This document shows positions 28,801-36,360 of a stretch of DNA of 64,000 nucleotides, one piece after another. Both the position numbers and the translations under genes were made by a program. Under the pieces are notes generated by a model. That model was given only the letters and a program-made list of their open reading frames with translations. It had not been told where the DNA came from and did no database searches. Within the stretch, counting starts at the first letter, position 1; the number at the start of each line of letters is the position of its first letter. Origin of the DNA: Peteryoungia ipomoeae (GTDB taxonomy: Bacteria > Pseudomonadota > Alphaproteobacteria > Rhizobiales > Rhizobiaceae); NCBI RefSeq assembly GCF_004912165.1, contig NZ_STGV01000007.1:62001-126000 (forward strand). Reading direction: 5' to 3'.

Positions 28801-31719
28801 TCCGCCGCGGCCCCAGACGGTGTCGTCACCGCCGCCGGCGACAATGGTGTCATCGCCGTTTGTTCCCTGGATCAGGACATGATCAAGACCATTAAACTTG
28901 ATCGAGTTGGCGCCGCGTTCGACCAGGGGAGAGAGCGCGTTCTGGAATGCATCCTCACCGACCGGGTCGGTGTAGCCCCACTTCGTCTGTTCGGCCCTGT
29001 CGACATAGAGGACATGGTCTGGAACGGAGAAGATGTCGCCCGGCACAGCGTAGCCCGATTGGCCGATATCGGTGTTTCGGATGACCATTTCCGCAAAGGA
29101 GTTGGCTTCCAGTTCGTTGAGAAGGTTTAGGCCCTGCGTGCGGGAGAGATAGTAGAAGCGGTCGCCATTCTGCAGGTTTTCGAGCTGCAGCTCGAAGACG
29201 AAGGAGAAGGTTGAGCCCAGCATGCCGCCGAAGGCCATTTTCTTCTCGGCCAGGCCACCGATCCAGAGATCGACGTCGTTGAGACCGCCAAGATCGGTAT
29301 AGTTGCCGGTGCCATTGAGGAAAGCCATCCGGTCTGCATCGAAGTTGGTTTTGGCTTGGCCCGTGAGGCTTGAATCACCAAAAACAAGCTTCATCGCTGC
29401 GTCGCGCTTTTCCTCGCCAGTCTTCTCCCGGAAGCCTGTGGGGAATTGCTGGCTGATCGGCACCGCAACCAGACTCGTTAACGAGGAATGCGTGCCGTAG
29501 GCTGCGATGAAGTTGACGATCGAGGCCGGGTTCTTGAGGTTCATGCCAAAGTCGACCCAGTTCTTGTAGGGGTCGAGCTGCGTGTCGCCGTTAGCGATCG
29601 CCTTGAACTGCGCGCGCGCGGCATTCAAGCTCGGAATGCCGGTCTCGCGACCGCGGGCGATATTGAGTGCTGCGAGATCGAGCGGAATGCCGACGAGGTG
29701 GTTGCGCAGAACGTCCGTTACAAACTCGTCGATTTCGTTGCCGACCTGGCCGGTCATGCCGCGGATGACGGCGCCGGCTCCCTGGTCCGCCGTGATCTGA
29801 TTGGGCGCGTAGGCCGTCGGATTGAGGAAGGCCTCGAAGAGATCCATCGACGACTTGACGCCTGTGGCGCTGACGCTGTCGACAGTCTCGTTCAGCATCG
29901 AGTGGCCGAAGCGATAGACCACGTGAGCGAATTCAGCGAAGATTGCCGGATTGATGTCCATCGACGGATTGAAGACAAACGCATCGACGTCTGGCTGCAC
30001 CTTGCGGGCGAATTCCTCGAATACGAGGTGCTGGTACTCCATTTCGGTCGTGAAACGAGCCGCCTGGAAGAGACGCTCGCCGTCCCAGTTGAGCGTTGAA
30101 AGATCGCCGGGCAGGGCGGTGACCTTTGTCGTCAGCCATTCGTTCAGGAAGTTGAAATTGCCATCGCGGGCCGCGGCGATTGCCCGATCCTTGACCTCAT
30201 CAACGAGGCGGTTGTGTTCCGAGTGGAAGACGTGATGAACCGCCGTTAGACCGATGTTCTCGTTGCCGCGGCCGTCACCTGTGACGAAATGCGCGTCAAG
30301 AAGCTCATTGTCATAGGTCGTGGCCTGACCCATCTGGTTGAGCGGTATCTGATTGTTGGCGACCAGGTCTGCGTCAGGCGCCTTCATCACATCGGGTGTT
30401 ACAGGATCACGGTCGTGATCGACCAGGCCCGGTACGGCATTGTGGGCGATATCGTCGAGGAAGGCATGGTTGGTCAGCACCGCATTTGCCAGGCTGATCG
30501 GCGTGGTCAGATTGCCTTCGACCCAGACGATGTTGTTCGGCGTGCCGGTTGCAACCATCGGCAGCCCGTTCGGTCCCCGAACGAACTCGCCATAGGCATC
30601 CATTTTGAACAGGGGAACCGTGCCGACGAATTCGTCCGTGAGCTCGATGCCGAGCATCTTGCGGGCCTGTTCCTTCACTTCGCCCCAGGTGGCTATACCT
30701 TTAGTGCCTTCAAGCAGATGGCCGGTCGAGACCGGTTTGTTGTCCACGAGCTTGTACTCGCGCAGGAAGAGCTGTTTCGATGCGACAGACGAATAGGTCT
30801 GGTTCTGGTCGACAAAGGGCGTGGTGAGATTGAGCGGCGTCTGTGGCGCGCGGGTCAGCACCATGTAGTTGGTGCGGCTGCCTTCGACATAGAGCGGGTC
30901 ATCCGGCGACAGGGGAATGTAGATCTTGTCGTTGCCACCCTTCTGGACGAGGTCAAGACCATGGTCGAAAAACTGGCCGAAGAGCGTGAACCAGGAATTG
31001 TAAGGCGCAGACAGGCCTTCATCGGGCGCGATGTTTTCGATGAGGATCGAGGGTCCATCGAAGGCGATACCGTAGGTGGTCGAGATCGAGGTCGAGAGTG
31101 TCTTTGTTACATCGGCAATCAGGACCGCATCGGTTTTCTGCAGCGTTGGAGCCAACATTTCGTTGGCAGACTTCGCCACCGCAAGTTCCGCATCAAACCG
31201 TGTCTTGATCGATGTCACGGCTGCGAGCAGGTTGCCGTCGTAGCCGGCCTGTACGAGCGCCGTGTAGATCGCTGCGGGGTTCGACAATGTCTGGTCAACG
31301 ATAAGGTTTGATATGAGGCGCGGATCGGCATCCGCCACGGCACCCGTTTGTGCATAGCCTCCGCCAATCGTCACCGAGCTGGTAGCGCCCGTGCGCAGCT
31401 GGAAGGTATCGCCGTCATTGGCACGCCATTCGTTTCCGAGAAGGTCGAGGAAAGGCTGGTCCACAGCGCCCCAGTTTTCTCGCCCGGCACCCAGATTGTT
31501 GAAGCTGCCGTCAACGGTTCGCAAGCCGTAGGGAACATGCTCGGCGCTGATTGCAAGCATGGCGCCAGCCGTACCTTCAGGCACGACATTTCCAAGCTCG
31601 TCGACCCAGATATCGGTGAGCGGTCTAGCTTCGCCGAGTGAATGGGCGATCGAATTTGCTTCGGCAATCTTGATCTGGCGCAGAATGAATTCGAGGTCGT
31701 GCTGATTGATCTGGACCAT
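22849..31719 (-). CDS. Giant secreted double heme-peroxidase/RTX protein
   Basis: A 2956-residue protein of the peroxidase-cyclooxygenase (animal-type heme peroxidase) superfamily. Peroxidase domain 1 (about residues 150-950) has distal-side LFGQFFDHGLD and proximal YRFGHSML; domain 2 (about 1950-2560) has AFGQYFDHGLD and YRIGHSLI. RTX-like repeats lie between the domains (GGGDDTVWGRGGNDRI, about 950-1150), with cadherin-like domains near 1430-1600 and a further RTX block near 1630-1680. A very acidic linker of G/N/D/E (about 2565-2660) precedes the final RTX block and secretion-signal region. It has no Sec signal, consistent with type I export by the downstream ABC. Domain 1 reads SEHNR where peroxidases usually have the catalytic Arg (REHNR); domain 2 has RNHN. 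Related proteins make hypohalous species or act in adhesion; the role here is unknown. Confidence 0.88.
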   Translation of the reverse strand: MVQINQHDLEFILRQIKIAEANSIAHSLGEARPLTDIWVDELGNVVPEGTAGAMLAISAEHVPYGLRTVDGSFNNLGAGRENWGAVDQPFLDLLGNEWRANDGDTFQLRTGATSSVTIGGGYAQTGAVADADPRLISNLIVDQTLSNPAAIYTALVQAGYDGNLLAAVTSIKTRFDAELAVAKSANEMLAPTLQKTDAVLIADVTKTLSTSISTTYGIAFDGPSILIENIAPDEGLSAPYNSWFTLFGQFFDHGLDLVQKGGNDKIYIPLSPDDPLYVEGSRTNYMVLTRAPQTPLNLTTPFVDQNQTYSSVASKQLFLREYKLVDNKPVSTGHLLEGTKGIATWGEVKEQARKMLGIELTDEFVGTVPLFKMDAYGEFVRGPNGLPMVATGTPNNIVWVEGNLTTPISLANAVLTNHAFLDDIAHNAVPGLVDHDRDPVTPDVMKAPDADLVANNQIPLNQMGQATTYDNELLDAHFVTGDGRGNENIGLTAVHHVFHSEHNRLVDEVKDRAIAAARDGNFNFLNEWLTTKVTALPGDLSTLNWDGERLFQAARFTTEMEYQHLVFEEFARKVQPDVDAFVFNPSMDINPAIFAEFAHVVYRFGHSMLNETVDSVSATGVKSSMDLFEAFLNPTAYAPNQITADQGAGAVIRGMTGQVGNEIDEFVTDVLRNHLVGIPLDLAALNIARGRETGIPSLNAARAQFKAIANGDTQLDPYKNWVDFGMNLKNPASIVNFIAAYGTHSSLTSLVAVPISQQFPTGFREKTGEEKRDAAMKLVFGDSSLTGQAKTNFDADRMAFLNGTGNYTDLGGLNDVDLWIGGLAEKKMAFGGMLGSTFSFVFELQLENLQNGDRFYYLSRTQGLNLLNELEANSFAEMVIRNTDIGQSGYAVPGDIFSVPDHVLYVDRAEQTKWGYTDPVGEDAFQNALSPLVERGANSIKFNGLDHVLIQGTNGDDTIVAGGGDDTVWGRGGNDRIEAGYGVDKVHGGQGDDIITNSGTDIGEVDFLMGEEGNDVIHGGSGLALVFGNQGSDVLMAGPDGKEMFGGEGDDFMLGGEGGDFLLGNEGDDWIEGGNGFDVIAGDNSELFFNSTILGHDVMFAGENENDFDAESGDDIMVQGESVMRNEGMWGYDWAIYKGSTKSADADLLRPIFTTDQQDILRNRFDAVEGVSGYSQNDVLKGDNRSTAFPTEPDAEAEPAANLAGAENTMVKHHLSQAGIDRIDGLRELLGNLVQSSATVGAAAREAEIAFDDGNIMLGGGGSDLIEGRGGDDVIDGDAWLNVRIRITAGNVIYTADSLAGPVYLQSQLVNGEIPAGATPALGGKALSDLLLERTVTPGQMEIVREIVNGGKTGDLDIAVYSDVRENYSFVRNADGSITVSHVTVDPDGTLGLINSDGTDRLTNIEALRFADGTTVSVSDLLNRAPAITSNGGGATAAISRAENTTLATTVTAIDPDAGQLLTYSIAGGADAALFTIDPATGVLSFINSPNFEAPTDAGGNNVYDVIVEATDGIAVDSQALAITVTNAQEGQSGAPTISDLTPTRSQQLSVNTASMTDPDGLGTFSYRWQVSTNNGATWTNIAGATGTTFTPGNGQVDDLLRVQVTYTDGAGTVTTVNSGPTGVVGDTILSGNGNNNITGTAGADIIAGNGGNDTINAGAGDDTISWTVDDPIVIGGLTFTATDGRDVINGGAGTDDTFIVNGNNTSETYSIYARADWVALGGNRPLNANTEIVITRNGTANGNVIAELDNIEEIIINTGAGNDQVSTIGNFNATSLSFNTITIEGSEGNDTVNISNLSSAHRILFRSAGGQDTIIGTLRAQDVVEIPEGVNAADYVLTLNGNGTKTLSNGAHSITFSGEAPLLQSPGNHGGANPDPVPGTAGSFEYTARDIQGITNLVKGLAAFEDDDDTAGSGGTRDLSGNGNNVDNPDFGSADQAFIRLTEARYGAGVEVDAQNNIINRALNPIFDGLDPRAISNAIGAQEANLPKAPNEANIFFMAFGQYFDHGLDFLPKGGAGKVIIDGADIPGPTAANFTDLTRGSLKQPLESATDIPEHLNKTSPFVDQNQVYGSNVIVGQFLRESDGHFGVGSRILMGPEDSSAPGFDLMSTLRELLDHHRTAETVFKGPGLEGGKTLLQYYPTLWSEQSGYNPTVVRALASDFMGSSHALLLDANPAISPLDHYIGGDGRTNENFTLTSMHTIWARNHNFHVEKLQAAGFQGTPEELFQAAKMVNEAEYQRVVFTEFADALIGGIQGNGSHGFEAYNDQASASISHEFAAAVYRIGHSLIGDTITVKGEDGQNYQVNLFDAFLNPTNDVFTPEELTALRARGYDPKPGYEQLGTGAILSGIVEQPAEDVDFNIVDAVRNDLVRIRADLFAFNVARGRDVGLGTLNQVKADLKASTDPYIKFAVEFLEANGGSMNPYSSWQNFQQRNGISDAVLVQFMAAYPDLVLQANQIAEFKAINGNIVTVQSDGTGLVKGIDRVDLWVGGLAEKHFNGGMAGDTFWVVLHEQFDRLQEADRFYYLERFDNFDLYENFIDGQGFSDIVARNTGLTGLPEDIFSSDIEDDANGDGNGNGNGNGNGEDDGDGNGDGQTDGEDDGIGNDDDDDDEGEEEDEDEDASSDGDSDGEGEDEDDGDGAGSGNGSGNGSGSGTGGGTTPTPTPVAALTLIGTASADALLGAGGNDTILGGAGTDVLVGEAGSDILRGEDGDDVITGGDGDDFINAGVGDDEVHAGDGKDIVFGGAGSDQIFAGAGNDVIEGGAGDDRVWAGAGDDTVIATLNDGNDVYYGEDGVDTLDYAASSANLTVDLGNGFNERGSVSGGTTGADTFYGFENIVTGAGHDKITASTAVNVIDGGLGDDVFKFTSAAAANGDTIYGFQTGDRIDFNGMGALKLEAGQTIDAIGDVTITHEVRDGEEFTVIRGNTQGDNAADFELSLHGRHNLTINDFLGIS
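23965..24006 (-). repeat. Hexanucleotide microsatellite coding Gly-Asn repeats
   Basis: Seven units of GCCATT (one reads GCCATC) in direct succession on the plus strand, read as Asn-Gly codon pairs in the acidic linker of the peroxidase. Gain or loss of units keeps the frame. Confidence 0.9.
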
Positions 31720-31859
31720 GTCTTTTCGGGGTCGCTCCCCCGCCTCCCGTTCGCATCCCTGTCCGTTTTGTCAGAGATTTGTCAGCAAGCAGGTTTGCAC
31801 AACGCGCAAAAATCGTAAGGGAACTTGGTCCCTCGAATTCTCGGATCAAGGTCCAAACT

Positions 31860-31883
31860 AAGTTCAGACCTTGGTCTGAACTT
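31860..31883. promoter_or_regulatory. 24-bp palindrome in the peroxidase/kinase divergent promoter region
   Basis: The arms AAGTTCAGACC and GGTCTGAACTT are exact reverse complements separated by TT. Just to the left (31850-31858) is a further half-site, GGTCCAAAC, which matches GGTCTGAAC at seven of nine positions. The palindrome lies about 140 bases from both the peroxidase start (31719, minus) and the kinase start (32030, plus). It fits a dimeric regulator's operator; which regulator is unknown, though a LuxR-type response regulator is encoded nearby. Nothing else is evident in the 310-base gap. Confidence 0.6.
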
Positions 31884-32029
31884 TCGCTCGAGCCTGTCGA
31901 CAAGCAGCTTTCATGGGTGCATGACTATAGACCGAAGAGGAGAGCGAAATTCCCAGTCACGTTGCTTGGGATTTCAGGAGATGCGGGGAGCAGCATGTTG
32001 GCGTTCTGCGCGGAACTCGGTCCGGCGTG

Positions 32030-33469
32030 ATGCACATAAAATCGAAGAAACGCGATAGCGCCCAACCAGTGGCAGACCAGCCGAGGTTCCCTTGGCAATG
32101 GCTTGGCTCTCTGTCCTTGTCGGCGCAGTTTTTGATTGCGGCGTCGTTTATCGTGTTCGGCCTCATGGCAGGCGTCAGTTTCTTCGTCGCAGCCCAGGTT
32201 GAGAAGGCCGCGCAGAATGCGGCGGGTTTGGCGGGCGCCGTGAGAATGGAGACGCTCATCGCTCCGCTTGTCGAGCGATCCGATGATGGTGATTTCCTGT
32301 TTGATGACGTGTTCCAGAGCAGGATCAACAGCCTGATCGGTCAAGGACCAGCGGGCCAGCGGATTATCAATATCAAGATCTGGACCGCCGATGGCCAGCA
32401 GATCTATCCGCCTGGCGGCTCCGGCCAGCAGCCTGTGCTGTTCGAAGAGCTTCGGCGGGCGCTTGCCGGACAAATGGTTGTCTCGCGCACAACGGTTGCC
32501 AAGCACAATTACAGTGACGAAGAAACATCCCAATCGCTGCTGGAGATTTATGGTCCTCTGATCCGATCTGCCACAGGCGAAGTCTTGCTCGCGGGCGAAA
32601 TCTACGAAGAAAGCGAGGTGCTTGAGCGGCAGATCGCCGAAACCCGGCGAAGCTCGATGATCGGCGTCTTTCTTCTGTCCGTTCCGATGTTGTCTTTGCT
32701 TTACCTCGTTGTCAGGCGGGGGGCGCGCCTGATTGAGGAGCAGCGGCGAACGTTGCGGGAAAGTCTGCGCCATGCCATCGAACTCTCCGTGGAAAACAAC
32801 CGTTTGCGGTTGCTCGCGGACAATGCCCGTGTCGAGGCCGGCAAGCTTAATGAGCGTATTCTCGATCAGATCGGTGCGGATCTGCATGATGGGTCGGTGC
32901 AGTTGCTCACGCTCGTGAAGCTGCGGTTGAGCGACCTTGTGGTGCCGCGTCCTGATGTTTCCGAGGCCACGCGCGAGGCTCTCAACAAGATCATGGACCT
33001 GGTGAGCAATATTCTTGACGAGGTGCGTAATCTGTCTTCGGGGCTCGTTCTCCCGGAACTTGAAAATGCGACAATCGACGAAGCGTTGCAGCTGGCAATC
33101 AAGCGATTTCTCGAGATCACGGGACGGAATGCCCCCCTTTCCGGCAGTGCCGGTCTGGATTTGCGCCTTCCGGATCTGTCGATCTGCCTCTATCGATTTG
33201 TGCTTGAAGGCCTGATGAATAGCTATCGTCATGCGAGCGGCAACACCCATATGGTCCGTTGCAGCTTCAAGCGTGGCCGACTCTTCGTCGCTGTGATCGA
33301 TATTGGTCAGCGCCCGGTTCTGTCATCGAAACGCGAAGTGCAGAGAGCACGGCTTGGCAAGGTCAGCCAGAAGCGGCGCATTCGCAGTTTTGGCGGGCGC
33401 ATGCGCTATTTTCCGCGCCGCAATGGAACGTTTGCCATTGCAAGCCTGCCGATTGGCAGCGACGACTGA
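32030..33469 (+). CDS. NarX/DesK-type sensor histidine kinase
   Basis: A 479-residue inner-membrane kinase. Two membrane helices (about residues 22-48 and 205-228) frame a periplasmic sensor region of about 155 residues. HisKA_3 follows, with the phosphoacceptor His in IGADLHDGSVQLLT (about 288), and then an HATPase domain with N-box EGLMNSYRHA. The G1 box reads DIGQRP instead of the usual DxGxG, and the second Gly box is also poor, so ATP binding may be altered. The partner is presumably the LuxR-type regulator encoded convergently 10 bases away. The ATG at 32030 is chosen; a GTG just before it is possible; the ribosome site is weak. Confidence 0.85.
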   Translation: MHIKSKKRDSAQPVADQPRFPWQWLGSLSLSAQFLIAASFIVFGLMAGVSFFVAAQVEKAAQNAAGLAGAVRMETLIAPLVERSDDGDFLFDDVFQSRINSLIGQGPAGQRIINIKIWTADGQQIYPPGGSGQQPVLFEELRRALAGQMVVSRTTVAKHNYSDEETSQSLLEIYGPLIRSATGEVLLAGEIYEESEVLERQIAETRRSSMIGVFLLSVPMLSLLYLVVRRGARLIEEQRRTLRESLRHAIELSVENNRLRLLADNARVEAGKLNERILDQIGADLHDGSVQLLTLVKLRLSDLVVPRPDVSEATREALNKIMDLVSNILDEVRNLSSGLVLPELENATIDEALQLAIKRFLEITGRNAPLSGSAGLDLRLPDLSICLYRFVLEGLMNSYRHASGNTHMVRCSFKRGRLFVAVIDIGQRPVLSSKREVQRARLGKVSQKRRIRSFGGRMRYFPRRNGTFAIASLPIGSDD

Positions 33470-33479
33470 CAGCTTTGTT

Positions 33480-34136
33480 TCACTGTACCATGCGATCCCG
33501 TGGCGAGGTCCGGTTCTTGACCGCAATAACGAGTTCGACGCGATTGCGCACACTGAGCTTGCTCATCAGCGAGGTCATGTAGTGCTTCACGGTTTTTTCG
33601 CTGATGCTCAGGCTGTGTCCGATTTCGCGGTTCGTGAGACCCTTGAGCAGGGCGCTGACGATCTGCTCTTCCCGGTGGTGCAGGCGTTCGGGGCGCTGGG
33701 CCTTCCGCCGCAGCTCCGCCGTCTTCATCGATACGATCACCTTTGTGGCGAATTCGGGCGTGATATAGGTTTCACCATTGTAAGCGCTGATGATGGCGTG
33801 ATGCAGATCAGAGGACGATGCACCTTTGAGAACATAGCCGCTTATACCGGCCTCGATAAGTTCCACAGCCGGTTGAATGGCGCTTGATGCCGTGAACACG
33901 ATCACCTTCGTATCGGGATGGGATGCCAGGATAAGATCGATCGCTTCGAAGCAATCTCCCGGCATGCTTAGATCCATCACGATGACATCAGGATGATGAT
34001 TTTCGAGGATGTTGAGGGCGTCAATTGTGGTGTGGCCCATCGCCACGACGTCAAGATCTGACTTCGTTTTGTAGAGGCTGACCAGGCCTTCCAACAGTAT
34101 TGGATGATCGTCAACGAACGCGACACGAACTAACAT
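33480..34136 (-). CDS. NarL/LuxR-type response regulator
   Basis: A 218-residue regulator. The receiver domain has the acidic pocket VDDHP, phosphoacceptor Asp in DVIVMDLSMPGD (about residue 54), switch Thr in VFTASS and Lys in YVLKGAS. The C-terminal helix-turn-helix is LTNREIGHSLSISEKTVKHY (about 165-185). A strong AGGAGGT ribosome site precedes the ATG. It lies between its probable kinase and the deazapurine cluster, so it could control either that cluster or the peroxidase operon (inferred). Confidence 0.9.
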   Translation of the reverse strand: MLVRVAFVDDHPILLEGLVSLYKTKSDLDVVAMGHTTIDALNILENHHPDVIVMDLSMPGDCFEAIDLILASHPDTKVIVFTASSAIQPAVELIEAGISGYVLKGASSSDLHHAIISAYNGETYITPEFATKVIVSMKTAELRRKAQRPERLHHREEQIVSALLKGLTNREIGHSLSISEKTVKHYMTSLMSKLSVRNRVELVIAVKNRTSPRDRMVQ

Positions 34137-34524
34137 TGCCCCCTACCTCCTTAGGGGATTGCTAGCACAGGTGGGGCGATTCAGAAAGTTCTTAATTAAC
34201 TTTCGGTTAACGACGGCGGGGCCATTTTTGGTTGAGATCGGCAGGCTGAAGCGGGATTTCTTTCTCGAGAGAGGATGTCTGCAGGCCCATTTGCCGTGGG
34301 CTTGGCCGGTTTGCCGCCGATCTTTTTCAACGAATTTCAATGCTCAGGCGGAAGGACAAACACTCCGGTCAGGTTGGATGCTGCATACCTCTATAGGTTT
34401 ATAATGGAATCTATAAATTACTTTTGGTTGCATTTTGGCGAAGCCATGGCATAGTGAAGCCGGTCGCGAGTGGCGCGGCTGGTTGCCGCAAAATTTCTTT
34501 GGGCACACATCTCAGGAGGATGTC
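34137..34524. promoter_or_regulatory. Divergent promoter region ahead of the small-protein/deazapurine operon
   Basis: 388 bases without a gene. They hold an inverted repeat AAAGTT-N7-AACTTT (34185-34203) near the regulator gene and an AT-rich stretch with a TATAAT -10-like hexamer at 34400-34405. A TTGGAT at 34374 lies about 20 bases further upstream, a poor -35. I see no other element. Confidence 0.35.
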
Positions 34525-34791
34525 ATGAGGGAAATAGCAGCAGGTGTCGAAAAATACCTTGGTGAGCTTGGCCTTAAGCTTGAGGAGCCAGATCAGAAGA
34601 AGCTTGCGGGTGAACTGGCTTCTGAAGTCATGAGCGAAGCGCAAGCCGAGGCCAACCTGGAGACCTCTGGTGAGGCCAATAGTGAAGCTGCCAGCGAAGC
34701 AAACCAGGAATACGCATCGGAGGCTGCGATGGAGGCGGTAAACGAAGCCACAGCCGAAGCAGCGATGGCAGGAATTCGTCGTCCATACTGA
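34525..34791 (+). CDS. Small Glu/Ala-rich protein, candidate precursor peptide
   Basis: An 88-residue protein with an excellent AGGAGGA ribosome site (34514-34520). Residues 1-35 look like an amphipathic helical leader (EIAAGVEKYLGELGLKLEEP). Residues 36-81 are a Cys-free, very acidic Ala/Glu repeat in which EAN recurs every eight residues (42, 50, 58). The C terminus ends GIRRPY, the only basic/aromatic segment. I recognise no family. It is the first gene of the operon, 78 bases before an adenylating enzyme and then a subtilisin-like protease, which makes a ribosomal precursor peptide plausible. Alternatives are a carrier or scaffold protein. The frame is open upstream to 34435 but the ribosome site fixes the start. 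Confidence 0.65.
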   Translation: MREIAAGVEKYLGELGLKLEEPDQKKLAGELASEVMSEAQAEANLETSGEANSEAASEANQEYASEAAMEAVNEATAEAAMAGIRRPY

Positions 34792-34869
34792 CGGCCACTC
34801 AACTGCCTGCAAACTTTCGCTGAATTTGGGGATTGGCGAGGTGTTCATCGCGCCGTCTGTGGAGGGGTT

Positions 34870-36360
34870 ATGGCTGACACGCTCGAACTTGAACGCAATG
34901 CGCAACTTCATCCTCGCCAATTCATTCTCGATTTACAGCAACGTCTCGGTTCTCTGACCGAAATCGATCCGGCAGCGCTCGCTGATCTCTTCCGTACGGC
35001 TGAAGGATTTCACAAGGTTCACCGGCTTCTTCTGTTCGCGCTGCAAAAGTTTCTTTTGAATTGGACAGTTGGCCATGCGCGCAAGAACACGCAATTCTAC
35101 TCAGAGAATGTCGCGTATTTAAGCACTCCTGCCACTGACATTGATGCACCGCCGGATCTTTCGGCTTTCCCCATCATCGATCGCCAGATCATTGCCGAGC
35201 GTCTTGCGGATTTCCTGGCGCGTGATGTGCAGTTGCGATCGCTTTGCCATACGTCGGGAACGACGGGCCGCCCCCTTGATGTCTACAAATCCTTCGAGGA
35301 GGTGCGTTTCATCAATGATTATTTCTCTCGCATGTTCGGCTCCCTGCAGAACCGCGAGCGAGATAAACCGCTCAGCCTGTCATTTCCGAATTTTTACCAC
35401 GGCGTTCCCGTTCCCATGCCGAGCCTCGGCATGTCTTTTGTCAGCGGCGTCACAGACGACACCCTGATACAGGACGCGCGGCGGATCTTGGATACCACCT
35501 ACGATATGCCCGGATATGACAGTCAGGTTCGGATGTTGGGAGGTCTTGGACACCACATTCTTTTCTTCACCAGTTACCTGATTGAACAGGGCGTTGATCC
35601 CGCTGACTACCGCATGGAATGCGTCAATGTCACCGGCGGATACCTGTCCTCGACCATGTTCGAATTTTTGGCCGATGCCTGGAAATGCCAGATCAACATT
35701 CGCTTCTCCATGACCGAAACCATTGGCGGGGCATCCTGCATCGCACCGACACATCGCTTCGTTCTGGATCCGCATCTGATCGCCGAAGTCCTCGACGTCG
35801 ATAGCGATGTGGGTCTGGAGCAAGGGGTCGGTAAGCTTGTACTTACAAATCTCTATCCCTTCGTCCAGATGCAGCCGCTCATTCGCTATCAGAACGGCGA
35901 TCTGGTGCGGCGTCTTCCTTCAGCCAATGGCCGCCTGGTGTTTGAGTTCCTGGGACGGGTCAAGAATGCCGTATCACGCGTCAAGGACGGTCGGCGCGAG
36001 TGGCTGATCTTCTCTGCTCCCCTCAACGATGTGCTGTCGGCCATACCGGATATCCGGGTCTATGACTGGTTTTCGAATGTCCGTGTCGCTCGGGACAGAA
36101 CCGTCGGATCGTTGCCGATCATGTCCCTCAAGTCTCAGGACAATGGGAACGTCGTGACCATCACGCTCTCGCTCGAGCTGCGCTACGCCCCGCACCTGCA
36201 TCGGAAGCGCTGCGCGGACCTGCGTCAAGGGATCACCGAAGCGTTGCGGGCCGTGCCCGATACCGTTTTGGGAAGCGCTCTGGATAGCGGCGAGGTCGTC
36301 TTCAACGTTGTCTTCTTCGCACCCGAACAACTCAACGAACCGATTGTCATCAAGATATGA
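34870..36360 (+). CDS. PaaK/LuxE-like adenylate-forming enzyme
   Basis: A 496-residue member of the phenylacetate-CoA ligase/acyl-protein synthetase branch of the ANL superfamily. It has the ATP loop TSGTTGRPL (residues 128-136), a SMTETIGG motif (about 277) and LIRYQNGDLVRR (about 338). These enzymes adenylate a carboxylate and pass it to CoA, a protein thiol or an amine. The first 90 residues differ from typical PaaK. It lies between a possible precursor peptide and a protease and overlaps the latter by ATGA, so its carboxylate could be on the peptide; this is inference. Ribosome site GGAGGGG. Confidence 0.8.
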   Translation: MADTLELERNAQLHPRQFILDLQQRLGSLTEIDPAALADLFRTAEGFHKVHRLLLFALQKFLLNWTVGHARKNTQFYSENVAYLSTPATDIDAPPDLSAFPIIDRQIIAERLADFLARDVQLRSLCHTSGTTGRPLDVYKSFEEVRFINDYFSRMFGSLQNRERDKPLSLSFPNFYHGVPVPMPSLGMSFVSGVTDDTLIQDARRILDTTYDMPGYDSQVRMLGGLGHHILFFTSYLIEQGVDPADYRMECVNVTGGYLSSTMFEFLADAWKCQINIRFSMTETIGGASCIAPTHRFVLDPHLIAEVLDVDSDVGLEQGVGKLVLTNLYPFVQMQPLIRYQNGDLVRRLPSANGRLVFEFLGRVKNAVSRVKDGRREWLIFSAPLNDVLSAIPDIRVYDWFSNVRVARDRTVGSLPIMSLKSQDNGNVVTITLSLELRYAPHLHRKRCADLRQGITEALRAVPDTVLGSALDSGEVVFNVVFFAPEQLNEPIVIKI

